NCBI GenBank assembly: GCA_023249815.1
Contig: JAHFBX010000088.1
Span: 1-9,478 of the forward strand
Reading direction: 5' to 3'
DNA: 9,478 bases
From: Candidatus Eiseniibacteriota bacterium
GTDB lineage: Bacteria; Eisenbacteria; RBG-16-71-46
The notes under the pieces were generated by a model. That model was not told the origin of the DNA. It saw only the letters and a list, made by a program, of their open reading frames with translations, and searched no databases. Position 1 is the first letter of the stretch. Each line of letters opens with the position of its first letter. The position numbers and the translations under genes were made by a program. Below, one piece after another: positions 1-5,527 of this stretch.

Positions 1-1218
1 GATCACGATCAGCTTGGCGCCACGCCGCACGGCCCTCCGGAGCCGCGAGCCCACGACCGGGTGCGCCTCGAGCGCGTTGCTGCCCGAGATCAGGATGGTC
101 TGCGTGTAGTCGATGTCCTCGAACGCGCCGGTCGCGGCACCGGTGCCGAACGCGACACGCATCGCCGCCGCGGTCGGCGCGTGGCACACGCGCGCGCAGC
201 AATCGATGTTGTGCGTGCAGAGGCCCGCGCGCACGAACTTCTGCGCCACGTAGTTCTCTTCGTTGGTGCCGCGCGCGCTCGAGAGCACCATCACCTTGTC
301 GGCGCCGCGCTGCTTCACGGTGTTGCCGATGGTGTCGGCGATGTGCTGCAGCGCCTCGTTCCAGGTGACACGCTTCCACTCGCTGCGCACGTTGTCGCGC
401 ATCATCGGGTAGCGCGCGCGCGCGTCGCTCTGGACGAAGCCCCACGCGTAGCGGCCCTTGACGCAGGTGTGGCCCAAGTTCGAGCGGCCCTCGGCGCTCG
501 GCAGGATCTGCACCAGCTCGCCGTCCTTGACGCCGGCCATGATCTCGCAGCCCACGCCGCAGTAGCTGCACACGGTCTTGGTCCACTCGGTGGGGCGGCC
601 TTTCTCGAGCACGCTGCGGTCGAGGATGGCGCCGGTCGGGCACACGTCGGCGCACGCGCCGCACGACACGCACGAGCTCTCCAGCATGCTCGGTCCGTCG
701 GGATGCACCCACGTGTGCGTACCGCGGTTCGCCACCTTCCACACCGATTCGCCCTGGATCTCGTCGCACACGCGAACGCAGCGCATGCACGCGATGCACT
801 GGTTCATGTCCACGTGCAGGTAGGGGTGCGAGTCGTCCACGAGCGCCGGATCGGGCACGTGGCCGTTCGTGGACACGCCGTACTTCGCCAGCATCTGGTG
901 GAAGCTGGCCTCGGGGTCGGCCGCGACGGCCGCGCCCGGGTAGCGGTTGGCGTGCATGCCGAGCACGAACTTGCGCGCGCCCTCGAGGGCCCTGTCCTCG
1001 GTCACGATGGTCATGCCGTCGGCCAGCGCGGTGACGCAGGCAGCCACCGGCGTGCCGCGGCCCTCGACCCGCACCAGGCACATGCGGCAGGCGCCGCAAT
1101 TGGAGAGGCGGTCGTGCTGGCAGATGGTCGGCACGTCCGCGCCGGCCTGCCGCACGGCATCGAGGATGGTGGCGCCGTCGGTCTCGATCGGCCGCCCATC
1201 CACGGTCACGCGCTTCAT
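1..1218 (-). CDS. fdhF: Formate dehydrogenase alpha subunit (molybdopterin/4Fe-4S), N-terminal part
   Basis: Oxidises formate to CO2 at a Mo- or W-bis-MGD centre and passes electrons through a chain of Fe-S clusters. I translated 406 residues without a stop; the frame runs off the left edge, so probably more than half of a protein of about 900 residues is missing. Domains seen: N-terminal 2Fe-2S ferredoxin fold (C33, C44, C47, C61); two 4Fe-4S motifs (C141/C144/C147/C151 and C183/C186/C189/C193); molybdopterin oxidoreductase 4Fe-4S domain (C217, C220, C224, C252, followed by K254); then the active-site motif CCARVCH, where C345 is the likely metal ligand (Cys instead of Sec) and H346 the catalytic His. 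That motif favours formate dehydrogenase over NuoG. The stretch between C61 and C141 has no cysteine, so the usual His-Cys3 cluster is absent. The start is ATG with GGGAGAG 5 nt upstream. No signal peptide is seen, so it is probably cytoplasmic. Partner subunits are outside the window. Confidence 0.9.
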   Translation of the reverse strand, partial: MKRVTVDGRPIETDGATILDAVRQAGADVPTICQHDRLSNCGACRMCLVRVEGRGTPVAACVTALADGMTIVTEDRALEGARKFVLGMHANRYPGAAVAADPEASFHQMLAKYGVSTNGHVPDPALVDDSHPYLHVDMNQCIACMRCVRVCDEIQGESVWKVANRGTHTWVHPDGPSMLESSCVSCGACADVCPTGAILDRSVLEKGRPTEWTKTVCSYCGVGCEIMAGVKDGELVQILPSAEGRSNLGHTCVKGRYAWGFVQSDARARYPMMRDNVRSEWKRVTWNEALQHIADTIGNTVKQRGADKVMVLSSARGTNEENYVAQKFVRAGLCTHNIDCCARVCHAPTAAAMRVAFGTGAATGAFEDIDYTQTILISGSNALEAHPVVGSRLRRAVRRGAKLIVI

Positions 1219-1222
1219 GGCA

Positions 1223-1236
1223 TCTCTCCCGAGAGA
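1223..1236 (-). promoter_or_regulatory. Shine-Dalgarno of the formate dehydrogenase gene inside a small inverted repeat
   Basis: On the minus strand GGGAGAG (1230-1224) sits 5 nt before the ATG at 1218 and supports that start. The site lies in a perfect 6-2-6 inverted repeat, TCTCTC-CC-GAGAGA. With a realistic loop only about 5 bp could form, so sequestration of the site is possible but weak. An ATG at 1223-1221 is out of frame and overlaps the spacer. Confidence 0.5.
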
Positions 1237-1339
1237 AGGACTCCGCGCCCGGCCCCGGGTCCACCATCCTTGGCGGCGGGCAGGCGCGGCACCCGCCACG
1301 CCCTTAGGGGTGGACGGTCGCTGCAGCCATTCTAGAGGA

Positions 1340-1367
1340 ATTATCGGCGCGGGGAAGCGCTCGTCGA
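1340..1367 (-). promoter_or_regulatory. Candidate sigma70-type promoter for the formate dehydrogenase gene
   Basis: Read on the minus strand: TCGACG (1367-1362, 4 of 6 matches to TTGACA), a 16-nt spacer, then GATAAT (1345-1340, 5 of 6 to TATAAT). The -10 falls in one of the few AT-rich patches of the intergenic region and would give a leader of about 115 nt before the ATG at 1218. It was found by eye only; other sigma factors are not excluded. Confidence 0.4.
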
Positions 1368-1471
1368 GGGGGATTCCGCTGGGATGACCCGGCGAACCCG
1401 AGCGCGGACACGTCGTTCCGCAATGCCCGGGGTAATCGACCCGCCGGTCAGCAGGCCGCGGCCGAGCGAAC

Positions 1472-1485
1472 CCGGCTGCAGCCGG
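1472..1485. repeat. Perfect 14-bp palindrome, possible operator
   Basis: CCGGCTGCAGCCGG is an uninterrupted perfect palindrome near the middle of the divergent intergenic region. Its core CTGCAGCC also occurs at 1321-1328, close to the candidate promoter of the minus-strand gene. A dimeric regulator could bind here, but GC-rich palindromes arise easily in such DNA and no regulator gene is in the window. Confidence 0.3.
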
Positions 1486-1559
1486 TGGAGGTCCGCGCGA
1501 TGGGCTGACCCGCGTCCGCTGGCCCACGCGCCCGGGACCACCCGACGCGAGCCCGTCCC

Positions 1560-1583
1560 CGCGCTCGCTGAACCCCGAGCGCG
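1560..1583. repeat. 8-bp perfect inverted repeat around the putative -35 of the oligopeptidase gene
   Basis: CGCGCTCG (1560-1567) is the exact reverse complement of CGAGCGCG (1576-1583), with an 8-nt loop. It overlaps the possible -35 (1568-1573) and ends 7 bp before the possible -10 (1591-1596), a position where a repressor could act. It could equally be a chance hairpin. Confidence 0.3.
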
Positions 1584-1596
1584 CCACTGCTAGACT
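1568..1596 (+). promoter_or_regulatory. Candidate promoter of the oligopeptidase-PhoX unit
   Basis: An extended -10 like element, TG-C-TAGACT (1588-1596), lies about 50 bp before the ATG at 1648. The -35 is poor: CTGAAC at 1568-1573, 3 of 6 matches, 17-nt spacer. Found by eye only. Confidence 0.3.
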
Positions 1597-1647
1597 CGCG
1601 GCCCGCTCTCCGCTCGATCCCGGGAATCTTGCCCCAAGGAACTGCCC

Positions 1648-3744
1648 ATGCCCCCCCGATTCGCAGGCCGCGCGCTCGCCGTCGCTCTGCTCACGGTGTT
1701 CTCCGCCGCCGCGCTCGCGGCCACGCCCGCGCCGCCGCCCACGCGTGTCGCGGTGGTCACCGACACGCTGCACGGGGTCCCGATCGAGGATCCCTATCGC
1801 TGGCTCGAGGACAAAGACTCGCCCGAGACGCACGCTTGGGAGAAGGCCCAGATGTCGTTCACGCAGGCGCAGTTGGGGCGGGTCCCCGGACGCGACGAGG
1901 TGCTCGCCGTGCTCGCGCGCCACGGCAAGGTGGACACGCGCACGCAGCCCACCGTGCGTGGCCGGAGGCTGTTCTTCACGGCGCGCGCCGCGAACCAGCA
2001 GCAGTCGGCGCTGATGCTGCGCGAGACCGCGGACGCGCCCGACCAGGTGCTGGTGGACCCGAACCCGCTCTCTGCCGACGGCAACACGAGCGTGGCGCTG
2101 CTCAACGTGTCGCGCGACGGGAAGTTCCTGGCCTACGGCCTCCGCAAGGGCGGCGAGGACGAGGTGGAGCTCAAGCTCTTCGACGTGGACAAGCGCGCCG
2201 ATGTGGGCGAGCCGCTGCCGCGCGCGCGCTACCAGGGCGTGAGCATCGACCGCCAGAACAAGGGTTTCTGGTACGGGCGCTGGTCCAAGGAGGGCACGCG
2301 TATCTACTTCCATCGCCTGGGCGACGACCCGGCGAAGGACGCGGTCGTGTTCGGCGAGGGCTTGGGACCCGAGGAGATCCCGAACGCGCGCATGAGCCCG
2401 AACGGGCGCTGGCTCCTGTTCTCGGTGTCCAGGGGCTCGGCGAGCGACGACACGCGGCTCTACCTCAAGAACCTCGAGTCGAACGGGCCGATCGTGACCG
2501 TGGCGGACACGCTCAAGTGCAATCTCAGCTTTGACATGGCGGGCGACCAGCTGGTGCTGGAGACCAACTGGCGTGCGCCGAACCGCCGCGTGTTCGTGGC
2601 CGATGCGCGCCGGCCGCAGCCGAGCAACTGGAAAGAGGTGGTGCCGGAGTCGCCGGACGCCGTCATCGAGGACGTCACGCCGGTCGGGGGGCGGCTCTAT
2701 GTGACAGTGCTCAAGGACGTCACGAGCCGGCTGCGCGTCTACTCGCTCGACGGCACCGCGGGTGGCGAGGTGCCGCTCCCGGACCTGGGGAGCGTGAGCG
2801 CGGTCGCCGGCGAGTGGGAGGGCCGCGAGGGCTTCTTCACGTTCTCGTCGTTCCACCGGCCGCCCACGATCTACCGCTACGACACTGCCAGCGGCAACGC
2901 CGCGCCGTGGTGGCGATCGTCCGACCCATTCGACCCCAACGCGTTCGAAGTACTGCACTTCAGCATCCGCAGCACGAACGGCGCCAAGGTGCCGTTCTTC
3001 GTGGTGCAGCGGAAGGGCACGGCGTTCGACGGTACGAACAAGGTGCTCATGAGCGGCTACGGCGGCTTCAACCAGAACGTGCGCCCGACGTTCTCGCGAT
3101 TCGTGGCGGCGTGGCTGGAGCTGGGCGGCGTGTACGTGAGCACCAACCTGCGTGGTGGCTCGGAGTTCGGCGACGCGTGGCACAGGGGCGGCATGCTCGC
3201 GAACAAGCAGAACACGTTCGACGACTTCCTGAACGTGACGCAGTGGGTGCTGACACGCGGCTACTGCCTGCGCCAGGGCCTCGCGATCCGCGGCGGCAGC
3301 AATGGCGGCCTGCTGGTGGGCGCCGCCATGACGCAGCGGCCCGACCTCTACGGCGCCGTCATCTGCCGCGCGCCGCTCTTGGACATGCTGCGCTACCAGC
3401 GCTTCCTCGTGGCGCGCTTCTGGGTGCCCGAGTACGGCTCCGCCGAAAACGCCGAGCAGTTCGACTGGCTGCGCGGCTACTCGCCCTACCAGCGCGTGAA
3501 GCCCGGCGTGAAGTACCCGTCCGTGCTGTTCGTGACCGGCGACTCCGACACCCGGGTGGACCCGTTGCACGCACGCAAGATGGCGGCGCTCATGCAATCC
3601 GTGGGCGGCGAGAATCCCGTGTTGCTCCACTATGATGTGTCGACGGGCCACACCGCAGGCAAGGGCGTTGACAGCTCCATGCAGGACGAGGCCGACGAGC
3701 TCCAGTTCCTGCGCTGGCGGCTGGGCATGGTCGCGGTTCCATGA
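1648..3744 (+). CDS. Prolyl oligopeptidase (serine peptidase family S9A), exported
   Basis: Serine peptidase that cleaves short peptides after proline. The 698-residue length fits the S9A family. Residues 1-24 form a Sec signal peptide (basic start, Ala/Leu core, ALA cleavage site followed by a proline-rich linker), so it should act in the periplasm or outside the cell. The N-terminal S9 signature DPYRWLED is present, followed by a beta-propeller region (roughly 95-420) that gates substrate size, then the alpha/beta-hydrolase domain. Catalytic triad by alignment to porcine POP from memory: S551 in GGSNGG, D634 in GDSDTRV, H668 in TGHTAGK. Y471 (GYGGF) matches the oxyanion-hole tyrosine, W592 and R636 the proline-binding Trp and substrate-binding Arg. 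The start is supported by AAGGA at 1636-1640, 7 nt upstream. The stop overlaps the next start as ATGA, so the two genes are probably translationally coupled. All key residues are intact. The exact substrate is not known. Confidence 0.95.
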   Translation: MPPRFAGRALAVALLTVFSAAALAATPAPPPTRVAVVTDTLHGVPIEDPYRWLEDKDSPETHAWEKAQMSFTQAQLGRVPGRDEVLAVLARHGKVDTRTQPTVRGRRLFFTARAANQQQSALMLRETADAPDQVLVDPNPLSADGNTSVALLNVSRDGKFLAYGLRKGGEDEVELKLFDVDKRADVGEPLPRARYQGVSIDRQNKGFWYGRWSKEGTRIYFHRLGDDPAKDAVVFGEGLGPEEIPNARMSPNGRWLLFSVSRGSASDDTRLYLKNLESNGPIVTVADTLKCNLSFDMAGDQLVLETNWRAPNRRVFVADARRPQPSNWKEVVPESPDAVIEDVTPVGGRLYVTVLKDVTSRLRVYSLDGTAGGEVPLPDLGSVSAVAGEWEGREGFFTFSSFHRPPTIYRYDTASGNAAPWWRSSDPFDPNAFEVLHFSIRSTNGAKVPFFVVQRKGTAFDGTNKVLMSGYGGFNQNVRPTFSRFVAAWLELGGVYVSTNLRGGSEFGDAWHRGGMLANKQNTFDDFLNVTQWVLTRGYCLRQGLAIRGGSNGGLLVGAAMTQRPDLYGAVICRAPLLDMLRYQRFLVARFWVPEYGSAENAEQFDWLRGYSPYQRVKPGVKYPSVLFVTGDSDTRVDPLHARKMAALMQSVGGENPVLLHYDVSTGHTAGKGVDSSMQDEADELQFLRWRLGMVAVP

Positions 3745-5204
3745 GCCTGTCGCGACGCACGTTCCTGCGCGGCTCGATGCTGGGCGCGGCGGGCCTCATG
3801 ACGCCCGGCGGCGTGGACAAGGCGCTCGCGGCGATCGCGCGCGGCCCGCGATTGGCCGCCGCGGGCTACGGGCCGCTCATCCCTGACCTGGCCGGGCTCC
3901 TGGATCTGCCCGCGGGATTCCAGTATCGCCTGCTCTCGCCGGGTGGCAGCGCGTCCGATCGCGGCGGCGAAGCGCGGCTCGACTCCACGCTCGGCGACGG
4001 CACACCCACGCCCGGTTGGCACGACGGCATGGCCGCGTTCGCGGGGCCCGACGGTGTCACCATCCTCGTGCGGAATCACGAGTTGAGCGTCGGCAACAAG
4101 CCTGGCGTGGACCCGGCGCGGGCGCGCCCGTACGACACGCTCACCGGCGGCGGCACCACGACGTTGTGGGTGGATCGCGAGCGCAAGCTGGTGAAATCGT
4201 TCGCCAGTCTCTCAGGCACGCTGCGCAATTGCGCGGGAGGACCGACGCCGTGGGGCTCGTGGCTCTCCGCCGAGGAGGACGTGAAGCTCCCTGGCCAGAA
4301 GGACGAGGTGAACGACGATCGCACCCCCGACGTGGCGAAGCGCCACGGCTACATCTTCGAAGTGGACTCGCGGAGCGAGGGCCTGGTGGATCCCGTGCCG
4401 CTCAAGGCGATGGGACGGTTCCGCCACGAGGCCGTGGCGGTGGATCCCGCGACGGGCATCGCGTACCTCTCGGAGGATCGCGACGACGGACTGCTCTACC
4501 GCTTCCGCCCCGACGTCGTCGCGCGCGGCACGGAGCCATCTGCGCTGCGAGCCGGCGATTACGCGCGCGGCGGCGTGCTCGAGGCGCTGCGTGTGAAATC
4601 GCGCCCTCAACTCGCGACGGACAATCACGCCGAGCGTCGAGCGATCCGCCTCGGTGAGTCGTTCGAGGTGGACTGGGTGCGCATCGACGACGTGGATCCC
4701 GACATGGACATGGAGCACACCGCCGAGGGGATCGGCGAGCGCACCGCACCAAGCTCCACGCGCGCACAGGGTTTCACGAACGGCGCCGCGCGCTTCGCAC
4801 GCACCGAGGGCATCGCGTATGCCGCCGGCAGCGTGTATTTCTGCTGCACGAACGGCGGGCCCGCGAAGCTCGGACAGGTGTTCCGCATCCGGCTGCGGGA
4901 GCAGCGGTTGTCGCTCGTCGTCGAGCCCGGGGACCACACGCTGCTCGATGGGCCCGACAATCTGTGTGTGGCGCCGTTCGGTGATCTCGTCGTGTGCGAG
5001 GACAATCTCGCACGTCGCGAGAATTTCGTCGTCGGCGTCACGCCGCACGGACACTGCTACCCCATCGCGCGCAACGCGCACCCGGCGAAACGCGAGCTCG
5101 CCGGCGCGTGTTTCTCTCCCGATGGGAGCACGCTGTTCGTGAACGTGCAGCGCCCGGGCATGACGTTCGCGATCTGGGGACCGTGGTCGTCGAGAAAACC
5201 CTGA
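3741..5204 (+). CDS. PhoX-family (DUF839) protein, Tat-exported, probable alkaline phosphatase
   Basis: Likely releases phosphate from organic phosphoesters in the periplasm. PhoX enzymes use an iron-calcium cofactor and are exported folded by Tat, which fits the N-terminus here: SRRTFLRG (residues 4-11), a hydrophobic stretch and a possible ALA cleavage site near residue 30. The start therefore needs no change. Family features seen: NHELS; GGGTTTLWVD; NCAGG with C164, which I believe corresponds to the iron-binding Cys of Pseudomonas PhoX; H229-E230 in RFRHEAVAVDP; E356 in TEGIAY; D406 in GPDN; E420-D421 in CEDN. The Glu/Asp set is of the kind that binds the metals in this six-bladed propeller. 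At 487 residues it is shorter than well-studied PhoX enzymes, so a different hydrolase or non-enzymatic DUF839 role cannot be excluded. It overlaps the oligopeptidase stop by 4 bp and has no clear Shine-Dalgarno, indicating coupled translation. No Pho box is seen upstream of the unit. Confidence 0.85.
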   Translation: MSLSRRTFLRGSMLGAAGLMTPGGVDKALAAIARGPRLAAAGYGPLIPDLAGLLDLPAGFQYRLLSPGGSASDRGGEARLDSTLGDGTPTPGWHDGMAAFAGPDGVTILVRNHELSVGNKPGVDPARARPYDTLTGGGTTTLWVDRERKLVKSFASLSGTLRNCAGGPTPWGSWLSAEEDVKLPGQKDEVNDDRTPDVAKRHGYIFEVDSRSEGLVDPVPLKAMGRFRHEAVAVDPATGIAYLSEDRDDGLLYRFRPDVVARGTEPSALRAGDYARGGVLEALRVKSRPQLATDNHAERRAIRLGESFEVDWVRIDDVDPDMDMEHTAEGIGERTAPSSTRAQGFTNGAARFARTEGIAYAAGSVYFCCTNGGPAKLGQVFRIRLREQRLSLVVEPGDHTLLDGPDNLCVAPFGDLVVCEDNLARRENFVVGVTPHGHCYPIARNAHPAKRELAGACFSPDGSTLFVNVQRPGMTFAIWGPWSSRKP

Positions 5205-5235
5205 CGCGCGCGTGAGGGTCGTCGCGACCGCGCGT

Positions 5236-5250
5236 CGCGCGCGCGCGCGC
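5236..5250. repeat. Alternating CG dinucleotide run
   Basis: Fifteen bases of uninterrupted CG alternation, preceded by CGCGT. It is a simple-sequence, slippage-prone tract and a potential Z-DNA former just after the oligopeptidase-PhoX unit. No function is evident. Confidence 0.7.
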
Positions 5251-5258
5251 TGTCCAGC

Positions 5259-5293
5259 GAAAAATTCACCGCGACTTGTGCGGAGAATTTCTC
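5259..5293 (+). terminator. Imperfect hairpin after the PhoX gene, possible terminator
   Basis: GAAAAATTC (5259-5267) pairs with GAATTTCTC (5285-5293) at 8 of 9 positions. After one A/A mismatch, CCGC (5269-5272) pairs with GCGG (5280-5283) around a 7-nt loop, giving 12 pairs in all. It lies 55 bp after the PhoX stop and just before the putative nrdJ promoter, which fits transcript end formation. The following bases are CCTTGTC rather than a clean T-run, so intrinsic termination would be weak. The AT-rich arms stand out from the surroundings and could instead be a protein-binding site. Confidence 0.4.
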
Positions 5294-5295
5294 CC

Positions 5296-5325
5296 TTGTC
5301 GCCGTGTGCGTCGGCGTGCGATAAC
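5296..5325 (+). promoter_or_regulatory. Candidate nrdJ promoter
   Basis: TTGTCG (5296-5301, 4 of 6 to TTGACA), an 18-nt spacer and GATAAC (5320-5325, 4 of 6 to TATAAT). The predicted start near 5332 coincides with the 5' arm of the next stem. No AT-rich NrdR-box pair was seen near it. Found by eye. Confidence 0.35.
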
Positions 5326-5331
5326 CCAACT

Positions 5332-5373
5332 TCGCCGCGAAGGCCGCCTCGACTCCTCGCTCACTCGCGGCGA
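5332..5373 (+). promoter_or_regulatory. Leader stem-loop A, 9-bp perfect inverted repeat
   Basis: TCGCCGCGA (5332-5340) is the exact reverse complement of TCGCGGCGA (5365-5373), with a 24-nt loop. It would lie at the extreme 5' end of the nrdJ transcript if the proposed promoter is right, where a stable stem could also protect the mRNA end. Confidence 0.4.
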
Positions 5374-5411
5374 CGCACCAACGAGCCACCGACAATCCCC
5401 CGATTCGATCA

Positions 5412-5471
5412 GTCCAGCCAGACCGACCTTGCGCAGCTGAACACTCACGCCGAAGGTCGGCCTGGCAGGAC
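5412..5471 (+). promoter_or_regulatory. Leader stem-loop B, 19-position inverted repeat (17 pairs)
   Basis: The arms 5412-5430 and 5453-5471 are complementary at 17 of 19 positions. The mismatches are 5416/5467 (A/A) and 5422/5461 (A/C). The innermost 8 pairs, CCGACCTT with AAGGTCGG, are perfect, and the loop is 22 nt (5431-5452). This is the strongest secondary structure in the window outside the UUCG terminator. It ends 56 nt before the nrdJ ATG, so it should be transcribed as part of the leader. It matches no riboswitch that I can recognise. It may be a cis-regulatory RNA element or a long operator. Confidence 0.55.
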
Positions 5472-5482
5472 GCACTCGCGAA

Positions 5483-5504
5483 GCATCGGTTCCGCTACCG
5501 ACGC
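5483..5504 (+). promoter_or_regulatory. Leader stem-loop C
   Basis: TCGGT (5486-5490) pairs with ACCGA (5497-5501) around a 6-nt loop. After an A/C mismatch, GC (5483-5484) pairs with GC (5503-5504), giving 7 of 8 positions paired. On its own this is near what chance allows; it counts because it sits between two other stems with short linkers. Confidence 0.3.
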
Positions 5505-5509
5505 TCCAA

Positions 5510-5524
5510 GGACCAGGGAGGTCC
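5510..5524 (+). promoter_or_regulatory. nrdJ Shine-Dalgarno within a small hairpin
   Basis: The ribosome binding site AGGGAGGT (5515-5522) is very strong, with 6 nt from GGAGG to the ATG at 5528, and it fixes the nrdJ start. GGACC (5510-5514) and GGTCC (5520-5524) form a perfect 5-bp stem with loop AGGGA, so half of the site is paired and half exposed in the loop. Such an arrangement could make translation initiation sensitive to upstream folding or to a ligand. Confidence 0.5.
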
Positions 5525-5527
5525 AAC

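Larger units (their letters stand above)
1219..1647. other. Divergent intergenic region, 429 bp
   Basis: This lies between the start of the formate dehydrogenase gene (minus) and the start of the oligopeptidase gene (plus), so it should hold both promoters. I see candidate promoters facing each way, a perfect 14-bp palindrome (1472-1485), an 8-bp perfect inverted repeat (1560-1583), and a small hairpin at 1296-1313 (7 pairs, one bulged G, loop TTA) in the likely leader of the minus-strand gene. Short open frames crossing the region on either strand have arginine- and proline-rich translations of no recognisable family and are not called. No RNA gene is recognised. Confidence 0.6.
5205..5527 (+). 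other. Intergenic region and structured leader of nrdJ, 323 bp
   Basis: Between the PhoX stop and the nrdJ start there is no convincing gene. The region holds, in order: a small perfect hairpin GGTCG-TCG-CGACC (5217-5229), a CG dinucleotide run (5236-5250), an imperfect hairpin (5259-5293), a candidate promoter (5296-5325) and four further stem-loops up to the Shine-Dalgarno. If the promoter is real, transcription would start near 5332, exactly at the first of these four, giving a leader of about 196 nt largely occupied by stems. The 145-residue open frame from 5212 into nrdJ is Arg/Pro-rich with no family resemblance and is not called. Confidence 0.6.

Noticed and set aside
61..1335. 424-codon plus-strand open frame
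   Set aside because: It is antisense to the formate dehydrogenase gene, whose translation has clear Fe-S and active-site motifs. The plus-strand translation is His/Ala/Arg-rich without any family signature.
1384..1593. 69-codon open frame in the divergent intergenic region
   Set aside because: Arg/Pro-rich translation, no family resemblance and no good ribosome binding site seen; consistent with chance in high-GC DNA.
4212..5081. 289-codon minus-strand open frame opposite the PhoX-like gene
   Set aside because: Same shadow effect; low-complexity Ala/Arg/His composition and no start context.
5326..5527. Cobalamin riboswitch upstream of nrdJ
   Set aside because: B12 dependence of the enzyme made this attractive, but neither GCCACTG nor a B12-box-like stretch is present. 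A covariance-model search would settle it.
5205..5527. NrdR boxes upstream of nrdJ
   Set aside because: I looked for paired AT-rich 16-bp boxes near the promoter. The only AT-rich hairpin (5259-5293) does not resemble the consensus.
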